Shown here piece by piece: positions 11,523 through 22,968 of a stretch of DNA of 64,000 nt. The stretch is from Uloborus plumipes (Eukaryota > Arthropoda > Arachnida > Araneae > Uloboridae), in the NCBI GenBank assembly GCA_038373865.1, contig JAXGGA010004692.1, positions 1 through 64,000 on the forward strand. The letters are read 5' to 3'. Numbering within the stretch: the stretch's first letter is position 1; each line of letters begins with the position of its first letter. A program made the position numbers and the translations under genes. Under the pieces are notes generated by a model, which saw only the letters and a list, made by a program, of their open reading frames with translations, ran no database searches and was not told the DNA's origin.

Positions 11523-11760
11523 CCACTCATCATACTCCGCCGTGCCACACTGTGGCATGCGTGCCGCGGGTTGGCCATCCCTGTTTTAGAACATTAATAA
11601 TGGAACTTAACCATTTAATTCCCGGTTTGTGAATGCCTGAGTTCCATTGTTACAGTTCCTGATTAGTTTTGGAACGATTCATAGGAAGGGGATCCACAGG
11701 AGTCTGGAAAACTACGCAAGGGGTCCGCGGAGTAAAAAAGTTTGGGGATCCCTCTTGTAT
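11523..11760. mobile_element. Two abutting hAT-like termini
   Basis: The reverse of 11523-11582 reads CAGGGATGGCCAACCCGCGG, a hAT-like end with palindromic TGCC/GGCA motifs. From 11583 to about 11760 lies the second copy of the terminus seen at 4613-4810. Its outer end, AAGTTTGGGGATCCCTC, is also the start of the adjacent tandem array. Confidence 0.55.
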
Positions 11761-14398
11761 AGCCTTACAGAATTGTCCTAACTTTGTAAGAAACATCTAT
11801 TTTAAGATTTAAAAACAAAAGATTTCTCTTTACGACTTTGTTTTCTTCAATTACAAGTAGTGTAGAAAACGAAAAAAATAGATGTAGATATTTTTCACCT
11901 GCCCTAAACTGATTGAGAGTATGTAGGAGAAGTAAGATAAAAGCAAGCTATTACAAAGAACTCCCAATGGTCTGAACCCTGGATTTAATAGACAACCAGA
12001 CAAGGAACATGTGAGTCACAAAAAATTTTAAAAAGTTTGGGGATCCCTCTTGTATAGCCTTACAGAATTGTCCTAACTTTGTAAGAAACATCTATTTTAA
12101 GATTTAAAAACAAAAGATTTCTCTTTACGACTTTGTTTTCTTCAACTACAAGTAGTGTAGAAAACGAAAAAAATAGATGTAGATATTTTTCATCTGTCCT
12201 AAACTGATTGAGAGTATGTAGGAGAAGTAAGATAAAAGCAAGCAATTACAAAGAACTCCCAATGGTCTGAACCCTGGATTTAATAGACAACCAGACAAGG
12301 AACATGTGAGTCACAAAAAATTTTAAAAAGTTTGGGGATCCCTCTTGTATAGCCTTACAGAATTGTTCTAACTTTGTAAGAAACATCTATTTTAAGATTT
12401 AAAAACAAAAGATTTCTCTTTACGACTTTGTTTTCTTCAACTACAAGTAGTGTAGAAAACGAAAAAAATAGATGTAGATATTTTTCATCTGTCCTAAACT
12501 GATTGAGAGTATGTAGGAGAAGTAAGATAAAAGCAAGCAATTACAAAGAACTCCCAATGGTCTGAACCCTGGATTTAATAGACAACCAGACAAGGAACAT
12601 GTGAGTCACAAAAAATTTTAAAAAGTTTGGGGATCCCTCTTGTATAGCCTTACAGAATTGTTCTAACTTTGTAAGAAACATCTATTTTAAGATTTAAAAA
12701 CAAAAGATTTCTCTTTACGACTTTGTTTTCTTCAACTACAAGTAGTGTAGAAAACGAAAAAAATAGATGTAGATATTTTTCATCTGTCCTAAACTGATTG
12801 AGAGTATGTAGGAGAAGTAAGATAAAAGCAAGCAATTACAAAGAACTCCCAATGGTCTGAACCCTGGATTTAATAGACAACCAGACAAGGAACATGTGAG
12901 TCACAAAAAATTTTAAAAAGTTTGGGGATCCCTCTTGTATAGCCTTACAGAATTGTTCTAACTTTGTAAGAAACATCTATTTTAAGATTTAAAAACAAAA
13001 GATTTCTCTTTACGACTTTGTTTTCTTCAACTACAAGTAGTGTAGAAAACGAAAAAAATAGATGTAGATATTTTTCATCTGTCCTAAACTGATTGAGAGT
13101 ATGTAGGAGAAGTAAGATAAAAGCAAGCAATTACAAAGAACTCCCAATGGTCTGAACCCTGGATTTAATAGACAACCAGACAAGGAACATGTGAGTCACA
13201 AAAATTTTTAAAAAGTTTGGGGATCCCTCTTGTATAGCCTTACAGAATTGTCCTAACTTTGTAAGAAACATCTATTTTAAGATTTAAAAACAAAAGATTT
13301 CTCTTTACGACTTTGTTTTCTTCAACTACAAGTAGTGTAGAAAACGAAAAAAATAGATGTAGATATTTTTCATCTGTCCTAAACTGATTGAGAGTATGTA
13401 GGAGAAGTAAGATAAAAGCAAGCAATTACAAAGAACTCCCAATGGTCTGAACCCTGGATTTAATAGACAACCAGACAAGGAACATGTGAGTCACAAAAAA
13501 TTTGAAAAAGTTTGGGGATCCCTCTTGTATAGCCTTACAGAATTGTCCTAACTTTGTAAGAAACATCTATTTTAAGATTTAAAAAAAAAAAAAAAAAAAG
13601 ATTTCTCTTTACGACTTTGTTTTCTTCAATTAAAAGTAGTGTAGAAAACGAAAAAAATAGATGTAGATATTTTTCACCTGTCCTAAACTGATTGAGAGTA
13701 TGTAGGAGAAGTAAGATAAAAGCAAGCAATTACAAAGAACTCCCAATGGTCTGAACCCTGGATTTAATAGACAGCCAGAAAAGAAACATGTGAGTCACAA
13801 AAAATTTTAAAAAGTTTGGGGATCCCTCTTGTATAGCCTTACAGAATTGTCCTAACTTTGTAAGAAACATCTATTTTAAGATTTAAAAACAAAAGATTTC
13901 TCTTTACGACTTTGTTTTCTTCAATTACAAGTAGTGTAGGAAACGAAAAAAATAGATGTAGATATTTTTCACCTGCCCTAAACTGATTGAGAGTATGTAG
14001 GAGAAGTAAGATAAAAGCAAGCAATTACAAAGAACTCCCAATGGTCTGAACCCTGGATTTAATAGACAACCAGACAAGGAACATGTGAGTCACAAAAAAT
14101 TTTAAAAAGTTTGGGGATCCCTCTTGTATAGCCTTACAGAATTGTCCTAACTTTGTAAGAAACATCTATTTTAAGATTTAAAAACAAAAGATTTCTCTTT
14201 ACGACTTTGTTTTCTTCAACTAGAAGTAGTGTAGAAAACGAAAAAAATAGATGTAGATATTTTTCATCTGTCCTAAACTGATTGAGAGTATGTAGGAGAA
14301 GTAAGATAAAAGCAAGCAATTACAAAGAACTCCCAATGTTCTGAACCCTGGATTTAATAGACAGCCATAGAAAAGGAACATGTGAGTCACAAAAAATT
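11740..14398. repeat. Nine-copy tandem array, 295-bp unit
   Basis: The marker GTTTGGGGATCCCTC recurs at 11740, 12035, 12330, 12625, 12920, 13215, 13510, 13814 and 14109, a period of exactly 295 apart from one 304-bp unit enlarged by a poly-A expansion near 13581-13600. Units 2-6 are almost identical; the first, seventh to ninth carry more changes. Each unit from the second on carries the same ~61-codon minus-strand ORF, which I regard as passenger sequence. The array starts inside a hAT-like terminus, so it probably arose by tandem duplication of that terminus with its flank. Confidence 0.97.
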
Positions 14399-14432
14399 TA
14401 TCTAAGCAGTGACAGCCCTGTCGCAATTGTAA

Positions 14433-14692
14433 CAATCGAAGGGCTTGGAGGATGAAGGGGCTATGTCACTTTTTTTGAAAGTACAATCTGGACAGAGGTA
14501 AGCAATGGATACAGGTGAGCAAATAATATTTGGTACATAAAAAATAGATATAATTTGACCAACCGCTCACTTAAGGGCAAAACCAGAAAACAAAAAGGCT
14601 GCAACAACTGCAACAAAATTTTTTTTGAACTTTAATTGCTCTAAATTTGGGTTTCGTTACACAACCCCTTCATCTTTCAAACCCTTCAATTG
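14433..14692. mobile_element. MITE with CAATTGAAGGG ends, copy 1
   Basis: Inverted ends CAATCGAAGGGCTTGGAGGA and, in reverse from the right, CAATTGAAGGGTTTGAAAGA. Internal motifs TACAATCTGGACA, CAATGGATACAGGT and GCTGCAACAACTGCAACAA recur collinearly at 20906-21182. Non-coding. Confidence 0.75.
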
Positions 14693-15124
14693 CGAGGAGT
14701 GAGGAGTCGTACGATACAGGATCCCCGAATGAGAATCTAAACGGCTCAAGAAAAAAACAGTTTACGTAATTCTTTTGACCGCTAAGGGGCCCCCAAAAAT
14801 ACATTGCGACGGGCCCCCAAACCCGATCTTAAACAATGCGTTACAAAAACGTGAGAACCAATATATTACATTTTTGATGCAGAATGTAGCATGTAGCAAG
14901 GAGTGGAATTTGGCACATTTTGTGCCAAAATCCCCCCCCCCCCGCATTTGTTAGAAATTTGAAAACTGAAAGTTCGTAACGATTTTCTTCCCAAATTTTT
15001 AGGGTTTTCAAGCTTTTTTTTCAAAATGAAATTTATATTTTCCAAGTATCTTTAATTTTTTAAGAAACAAATCATACTATTTTTTGTGGGGAGTTGTAGG
15101 TATCCAAAAAGCGGGCCCCTAAGC
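14693..15124. other. Unassigned DNA with GGGCCCC motifs
   Basis: Short GGGGCCCCC / GGGCCCCC motifs near 14785 and 14812 and GCGGGCCCCT near 15111, and a C13 run at about 14932-14944, hint at degraded MITE ends. No boundaries could be fixed. Confidence 0.35.
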
Positions 15125-15299
15125 CAGTAGCGTACATGGACTTGGGTGCGCACTCCGCAAGACTTGTAAGTGCGCCCCACCGACGCCCCTCCCCCCTGTT
15201 AAACTATAAAATATTTTTCTCGTGTAACTCATAGTTCTGTTTTCCTGGATCGTGCTCCCCCCTCCCCTCCACGACGTTGGGGTGCTATGTACGTCAGTG
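15125..15299. mobile_element. hAT-like MITE, 175 bp
   Basis: Starts CAGTAGCGTACATGG. The right end read in reverse is CACTGACGTACATAG. Flanks are CCCTAAGC (15117-15124) and CCTTAAGC (15300-15307), a 7/8 match as expected for an ageing 8-bp TSD. GC-rich and non-coding. Confidence 0.7.
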
Positions 15300-16412
15300 C
15301 CTTAAGCTATAACTTGATTAGCTTTTGCACTGGGCATTTTGCACTTGCATCTTGCCCTGGGCATGTGTGTACTGTGAAAGTCGGACTTCACAAAAAAATG
15401 ACGGTATGGTTGGAAAAGTGAAGCGGCGCACCCCAAATGGCCAGTCTGGCTGATGGCACAGGACAACAACAACAGATACGCTGCGCGAAAATTAGAACAA
15501 GATTGGATCTTAAAGAATTTCAAACATTGGAGAATTAATAGGTTTAGGGTCCATCACGAATGCAATTTTCGTGACATTTTTATCGATCACAGAATTAAGC
15601 AAAACCACCTATAATTTTGAATTCTTTTCGGGGCCCCTATGGTCGTGGAACCATTACAATTGCGATATTTACTACGCTGTAAATCTACCACAGAATGAAC
15701 TAGTGAACTCAAAAACTTACCGGTTCAGACATTTTCAGAGTCGAAGTTGAAGTCATTAGTGTCTTGGAACAAGACTTTATTCGTGACAATCAGCTTTAAG
15801 TGTAACAACAGCCGGCTTAGAGGATACTAACTTGTAGCACACTGCATCGATCAGATTGCCAAGTGCTGCGAAGCAAAAAGAAAACTGCACAGCATCGCGT
15901 CATGTCTTCTCATAGTCATCGATCGAGAATTCTTCAGTGATCAGATAAACAAATACGAAGGAAATGTAATCGCGAAGAAAAGGAAAACGCCGACGTCGCA
16001 TTTTCTTTTTTTGAAGCTAACAAGAAAACAACTCTTTCACTCGCTCTTGAAAACCTTCAGCCTTGAGATGAAACATTTGCGAAAACACTTCGCCGTCAGC
16101 AGGTTCATCTTTCCACATTTTTCTCAGGGAGGGGGGTGGGAGGGGTTCGAAAGGTACAACCCCTTTGTAAATTTCATCGAAAAACTTTAAAAGCTGCCCC
16201 ACCACTTCGAAATTAAAGTCCAAAACACACACATAACATTTGTAAATCAAATTAGGCAGTAGAGGATACGTATATAACCAATCACCGATCCCTGTAAACA
16301 TTTCTAGATTCGCCCTTGGTGGTCTAATTATCTATTTAAATGCTAAAACAGTTTCCCGCATCTTGTTTAATTTTCCAAAACTGTATTTGATGAAAATATC
16401 GTGTCTGATGAG
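15300..16412. other. Unassigned intergenic DNA
   Basis: Small ORFs on both strands, none with recognisable domains. No repeat boundaries seen. Confidence 0.4.
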
Positions 16413-16420
16413 GTTCAAAC

Positions 16421-19400
16421 CAGTGGTTGGAAAAACTACATTTCTTTTGTAGCGAACTACAACTACAACTACTTTGTTATAAATGTAGTTAGCTACAGCT
16501 ACAACTACTTTTTTCAAAATGTAGCGACTACAAACTACTTTTGAATTGTAGTCGCTGCTTCGCTACTTTTTAAAAAATAAATAAATAAAAAGCAAACACC
16601 GTTTGGAGGATTGACTGAAAAGATTCGAAAAGTGGTTTACATTAATAAATAAACTCATTTGAATATATGGAAAAGAATTAGGAACTGTCTTTGAATTTAT
16701 TTGTTACTTTTCCTTTCTGTTACTACTAAAATGTGTCCTTTTTAGATTTTTTTAACAACGTTTACTAATATTCGCCACAAGAAAGGATTCAAAAGTTGAA
16801 AGATCGAAAGAATTCAACCTTCATATATATATTTTTTAATTTCTTGCCAGGGAATATTTAGGAGCATGAAAATTATTTGAAGGAATGATGCCAAATAAAC
16901 CAATGACATCAAACAGATAGAATGTATTTTTTAAAAATGATGTATCTAACTAAAAGATCAGCTCATATTTTTATGGTTCTTATTTCTCATTGCGTCCGCT
17001 GCTGTACTCGTGCAAGATTTGCACCAGTCAGAGTCAATTAAACCTTGTTTTGTCCCTTCGTTCTCTTTTTTTTTTTAATTTTTTTCATTTAAAAGTAGTT
17101 TCCAGAAATCGCTACAAACTACTATTTCTTTGTATCGCGCTACTCACTACCATGGGCGTCGCTGCCTGCTGAAGATTGGGGGGGACTTTGGAAAAAAGAA
17201 ATGCTAGGAAAAATTCATGTTTTTAAACATGTTTAGACTTTGTAAAGACCAGTGAACATTGCAATTTTCAAATAAGGACCACAAGGAGTCATATTCTGAC
17301 CCGTGTGGGGGGGGGGGATTGCTGCCCCCTCCCCCGCATTAATTTTAAACACATCTTAAACAATGAGGGAAAAAATGGGTTTAGCTTATTTTCTAAGAGG
17401 GAAGTCATAACTAGATCAGAGAGTTCCTAATCGTAAATATATTATTTACCCAGAAATAAGAGAGTACGGGGATTTCTCCCCCAGAAGTTTTTTCGAATTT
17501 GTGGTCTTAAAAATACATTTTAGACGATATTTGGTAATGTTATCGGAGGAGAGGTTCGAGGGCGCTCTTCTGTCCATTTTTTGATATCGAAACGTTAAAA
17601 AATCCCTTATTATCTCTGATCGTACTATGGAAATCTTAAAAATACAATTATAGATAATATCTGGTTGTTTTAAGAAAAGGGAATTGCGGGGGTTCTCCCC
17701 CGAAACTTTTTTTGAAAATGTAACTGTAAAAACGCAGTTTTAGACGATCTGCGTTGATGTTAGGGGAGGGGAGATTTAGGCCCCCCCCCCCCGGAACTTT
17801 TTCAAAATTGATGGGTCATCTTTGGTAACTTTAAGAGGATAGACAAATATTCGAAAAACGTGATTTTAGTTGACTTTCAATGACATTAGGGTAGGAATTT
17901 TCGAGAACTCTGCTTCGGAAACCAAAGTTTAAGCCCTTTAAAACGAACTACAGGACGATCTTAAATGTTGCTGACAAAACACAGTGGGAAACGGAGACGC
18001 CTCCTTTTTTAATGAGAGATATGTTTATTCAAGTTAAAGCGGCAAAAGAATTTAAAAAAAATGGTTTTACTCCCACACCTCTCATTTTATGCTCACGTTA
18101 CAGTATTCAAAATTCATGCATTTGATCAATAACAATGCAAAAGCTTAATTTAGTGCTTGAAAAAAATGTAATGTTTTTCATCCTGCTTTTATTGCGTCAT
18201 AGTTTTTACTTTTGATAAAAACAAAAATAATTAAAAACGATTAAATATAAGTTTTCAGGGGGAAGACTGTCTGAAAAGCTCTGACTTCTTAATATACAGT
18301 GTAATTAACCAGGGAAAAAATTCCCTTTATAATTATTTATCTGGCATTTTGATATCTAACAATGTGTGAAAAATCTTTCTAATATTTGTTTTTCTTTTAA
18401 TTTAATTTATTTTTATTACTACTTCTTACCCTCACCTCCAAGCAAGCATTTGTTTTGCTTCAATTGTGCCTATGCTGAGAACGATGCTTTCACCTAATTT
18501 TGAAAGTTCCATTTTGAAATTTATATTTCTCAGCTAAAAATTAGGTTTAAAAATTTCAATTTAAAATAATTTGTATGAAAGAAAAATAACTTGCTTTTTT
18601 TAATGATAATTCAGTTCTTTTTAAAGATTTTCATGGAAATGCAGCGATAAACTTTTAAAAAAGAATTTAGCTATCAAAATAATACTTATAACTAAACAAG
18701 CCTTATTCTTTCATCACTTAAAAGATGAAACAGAATATTTTCCACTTAAACTATTTCTTAGATATTTAAAAATATAATTCTAATTTGGAGAAAAAAAATA
18801 TTTCGTTTATCAACACTACTATTATTGAACGTTTTCTTTGCAATTCAAATTTCATAAAAATGTATATCAATTAGTAACTACAATAATAAGAAAAGACTAA
18901 GCTAACACGAAAATACAGGTAATTTTCTCTTGTTGTGTTTTACTTAACTTGTTCAAAAATTTAAATTACTTAGATCAAAAATAAGCATCTTAATACTGAT
19001 TAGTCTACTTATGTTAGCGTAGTATGATTAAGGGACACAAGGGACGGATACAAGGGAGAGGCGATAGAGGCGATCGCCCCCTCCTTTGAGGACCTCTCCA
19101 CCGGTAGTTTTCCGATATTGAAACTCAAAAAATTTTTTAGACAATTTATAAATGTTGGAGGAAAGAGGTTTGATGCTCTTCCCCGGAAATATTTCGGAAT
19201 TCAAGTACGAAACTTTTGTGATTAATATTTGCGAACCAGTATACATAATAAAAAGTAAGTTATAAAAACTAATTGCCCTTTCCTTGAAAAATTCCTAGAT
19301 TCGCTCTTGGGGGCATATTAGTATTTCCTTCAATGCATAAGCAATTTGTGGTGCTGACTGATGTCTTTAAAATCGCTCTGTGTGCTCACTCTTACCGGTA

Positions 19401-20834
19401 AAGGTATACGGAGTTAACAAGAAATTTTGTTATATCTTTTTTATGTTATAACAAAAACAATAAAATGAGTAAAACTTACATGATTTATTTCGTCCAAAAA
19501 TGATACTCTTTACTGGATAGGACATGCTGTACTGAACCGATGGATAGCTCTATACTTTATGAAAGCAGTCGTTCCACGAAGAAAGATCCCTCTCTAGCTG
19601 TTCTCCGAAAAAATTTCTTGCTCACATCATGTGGCAAAACAGGTGGACGCATTAGTGCCAATCTAAAGTACTTAAAATCCCTTCCTCTCTGGGGGTACAC
19701 TACGGGGAGTGAGAGAGAGATTTTTTTAGTGTCCATTGTGATGCAGCTGGACACTGTCATCCTTCCCCCTTAAATGACTTGGCAGGGAAAGAGGGATGGG
19801 TGTCGTTATCAGAGACAGGATCATGAGAAAAATTTGAGATGGGGTAAAGTGTACAAAAGAAAATTTATTTCTTGGATAACAGGTTGTCACGTTCCCTGCT
19901 TTTAATGGCAGGTTCTCGATGGGCGTATTCCGATGTAATTCCTTTCTACAAAAAAAAAAAAAAGGATATTCATATTTTGCTAATACTGTAACGTAAATTC
20001 CGTTATTTGGCATTGGAAATTAATTCATGAAAATATTGGGGAGAGGGGGGGGGGGACTTTGTACTATTTCGAAATGTAGGAAAGGGGGAATTGTCCCGTC
20101 CCCGTGCCACGACACCCGCGAGCTCAATGGAGATGATATTCACTTTAAGGCAGAAGTGTAATTCTTAGGGGGGAAAAGGAAAGTGGGGGAACGTTTGCTG
20201 CAGGACTCAGCCCCTGCTTCCACCCCCCCCCCCCCACAGCACGGACTAGATCACATCTTCGAGAGAGAACAGATTCAACCTCAATTTTAAAAGCCCTTCA
20301 AGGATCAAGTGACCAAGGAAAACACAAGAAACCCCCTCAAAGATTTATTTATTACTTCTCTCTCTACCTTCCCTGTCCGAGCGAGGAGGGAGGAGGTGGG
20401 GTAGGAAAGGGAAAGTCTCTATTGTTAAGTGGAGGATTTGGATCTTACTACGCAGTGATGGGTTTTGTAGGAGGAAAATAATGGCTCCAATAACGATGCT
20501 AAAAGCACCAAAAGCCCGAGACAGCTGCATGGGAAAATAGCTGAGACGGTCTTTCAAGTAGATACGGAAGTTTTTGTTATTTCAGGAGTGCTAATTTAAT
20601 TTTGATTTAGAAAAGTCCCGATTTTTTTTTTTTCAAAATTATTTTAAAATATTGAGGGGGTCTTCTGGTGATTTGAAAATATTGGGGGGGACATGTCCCC
20701 CTCGTCCCCCCCGCCAACGACGCCCGTGCTCACTACTCTACTTTCTTTAAAAAGTAGTGCGCTACACTAAACTACTAAAAAATGTAGCTACTACAGTAGT
20801 TTCGCTACTTGTAGCGCGCTACTTCCGACCACTG
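16421..20834. mobile_element. hAT-like element of family F1, enlarged by a nested insertion
   Basis: Begins CAGTGGTTGGAAAAACTACA and ends CTACTTCCGACCACTG, with the exact 8-bp duplication GTTCAAAC at 16413-16420 and 20835-20842. The subterminal regions are rich in GTAGC/GCTAC and (ACTACA)n motifs, as in the other F1 copies. Without the nested element it would be ~830 bp, the usual F1 size, with no transposase. Confidence 0.9.
17151..20728. mobile_element. Nested 3.6-kb hAT-like non-autonomous element
   Basis: The left end is CATGGGCGTCGCTGCC; the right end in reverse is CACGGGCGTCGTTGGC. CTCACTAC is duplicated at 17143-17150 and 20729-20736. The interior has several degenerate ~150-bp units carrying GGGGTTCTCCCCCGAA-like and TTTTAGACGAT motifs (about 17460-17900) plus C and G runs. 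No transposase ORF is visible. Confidence 0.85.
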
Positions 20835-20905
20835 GTTCAAACTCAGGAAGAGAGAGATAAAGGTCAAAAATATTTATCAGAGAAAAAAAATAAATTAATT
20901 AACAA

Positions 20906-21182
20906 CAATTGAAGGGTTCGGAGGATAAAGGGGCTATGTTACGTTTGTTGAAAATACAATCTGGACAATTGTAAGCAATGGATACAGGTAAGCAAATAAA
21001 ACTTAGTGCATCAAAAAGTAGATGTCATTATATCCGCTTCATACGCTCACTTACTTTATTAACGACAAAGCCAGAAAACAAAAAAGCTGCAACAACTGCA
21101 ACAATAAAGCTTTGAACTTTAATTACTCGCAATTCGGGTTTTGTTGAATAACCCCTTCATCTCAACAAGCCCTTTAATTATG
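20906..21182. mobile_element. MITE with CAATTGAAGGG ends, copy 2
   Basis: Collinear with 14433-14692. The left end is CAATTGAAGGGTTCGGAGGA. The right end is more eroded (CCCTTTAATTA). Confidence 0.7.
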
Positions 21183-21799
21183 ACAAATAAACAACTAAAG
21201 AAATAAATGGATAATAATAATTAAACAAAATATAATTTCACTTAATTTTGGGAGGGTGGGGGAATAATGTAGTTTTTAAATTTAGAAGTAAATATTTGCA
21301 AATGTACGTATAATTAAATTTCAACCCTTCGCCTGTAAATTAAATTTCGCAAAATATGCTGTCTACTGAAAGGGTATTCGGCATGTGACGTTGAAACAAA
21401 TTGCATGTGAAATTAATGAAAAATAAAATATTTCTAGCTAGTAAAATATCTCTGAAAAACGATCAAAGCGCCCTGGATTCAGAGGGTCGTCATAGTTTCC
21501 ATAGTTACACAAAAAGTGGGTCACATTGTTTGACCACTTCGGAAACTCTGATGGAATCTAATCAATCTATCTATCTAATATCTTTAAACGAGCAATTCTT
21601 GTGTATATATATTTTGGATCTCGTAAACGGCTCTAACGATTTTGATAAAATTTTGTATTTGGATAAAGTTTTGGTTTCTGAGTTCATCTACATCGTCGTT
21701 TTTTCTGAATTTCAGAAAAAACGCCGATGTAGCCGATGTCGCGTTTTTTGTGAAAACGCGAGTTTTCACAAAAAACCCAGTATTTTGTGCCTTCATTAA
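21183..21799. other. Repeat-like AT-rich DNA
   Basis: From about 21555 it carries TCTATCTATCTAATATCTTT, ACGAGCAATTCTTGTG and CGGCTCTAACGATTTTGAT. I associate that motif series with dispersed non-autonomous (possibly Helitron-like) arthropod repeats. A hairpin-rich GAAAACGCGAGTTTTC stretch lies near 21751-21766. Classification is tentative. Confidence 0.35.
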
Positions 21800-22090
21800 C
21801 AGTTTGAGTTTGAGAAGCTTTCTTTCGCCATTTTCTTTATAATTACTATTATTGTTACTGTTTCAAAGCAACCACATTTTATTTATAACAATGGATTTCA
21901 TATTTAATCACATTAGCGTACATTTAAATTTCTATGGTATTTGGCAAACGAGTTTTGGCAACGTTAGAATTGTTATTGTTTTTGAAATGTTAAAGAGATC
22001 GATCAAATTAGAGCCGCCATATAGACAGGCCGACGCATCAAGCTTGAGTTGAATCACTTTGGATCCATTCATTAACTTTTACTTTCAATT
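21800..22090. repeat. Second copy of the 7105-7345 repeat joined to a MITE end
   Basis: 21800-22018 matches 7105-7345 in order, minus a ~25-bp segment. It leads directly into GCCGCCATATAGACAGGCCG, the same MITE end that follows the first copy at 7349. Both loci therefore descend from one already joined ancestor. Confidence 0.65.
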
Positions 22091-22968
22091 TCAACAGCAG
22101 AAAAGAAAACGCACATAATTGGCAATCCTGTAGAAGTAATTTCCTTTTTCTGAACAGAAATCGGTTTTCAAATTTTAGACTTTGAATAGTCATGTCAGGT
22201 TTTGCTGCAGAAAGCAAGTTTTATCTCTCTCTCTCTCTGCCTTTTTTTTTTTTTAGAAATGACAAACTGTTTTCAGTTTTATTATTTGGACCTCAAACGT
22301 CGTGCAGTCCCTCTTTCAAATTGGTAGTCTGCCAACGTCTCGCGTCCCGGTGCTCCACCAACCCGGATCTGCTCATCGACCCTTGCAGGGGGTCCACACA
22401 GAGCATGTTGGCGAAGGAGCACACACACACACACCCTATCGCAATTCGTCATTGGGAAAAACATAATTTGAATTCGAAGTGTCTAAGTTCAATTCTTTTT
22501 TTTTCCCTAACAAGTTTATTTCATGTGCATCTTTTCAGACTTTCGGAAAACAGTTTTTTTTTTCATATTTTTCATAACAACACATCTCAAAAAAAGAAAA
22601 AAAGGTACACAAGCCCTTGAAGTTGATCTTGGCTTTTATCAAATTATACCAATTAGTTCTTAGATGACAATAGGTAAATCAATGGCTTATCTCTGTGTCT
22701 TGTATAGTTGTATGTTTTTTGTAAAGAAAGTATAAAGATAAAAACTATGGTTATTTATTTAAGAACAAATTAAAATCTCAAAAAAAAAAAAAAAATACAA
22801 AGTTTTCATATTAAAAATTCAGTTTTGAAATAATATTAATTTGTTAAACATATACAAAATACTCGTAGCAACATTAGTATCAGTGTCCTACAAACGACAC
22901 TTGTGAAACCTATCACGTTATAATAAAATATTTAGTCAAAATAATAATAATAATAAAAACAATAACAG
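22091..22968. other. Intergenic DNA with a GC-rich, exon-like island
   Basis: 22290-22440 is much richer in GC than its surroundings. Its minus strand has an open frame of ~45 codons running into GTG repeats and ending in TGA (22283-22285 region). It contains SRSGLVEHRDARRW. This could be a host exon, a processed pseudogene or a retroelement fragment; I do not recognise it. Flanked by a CT repeat near 22217 and a CA repeat near 22421. Confidence 0.35.

Noticed and set aside
12060..14319. Eight copies of a 61-codon minus-strand ORF starting MLAFILLLLHTLNQF, signal-peptide-like
   Set aside because: One ORF per unit of a near-identical tandem array; identity reflects recent duplication, not selection. 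It has no donor site placed to make it the missing serpin first exon that I could support.
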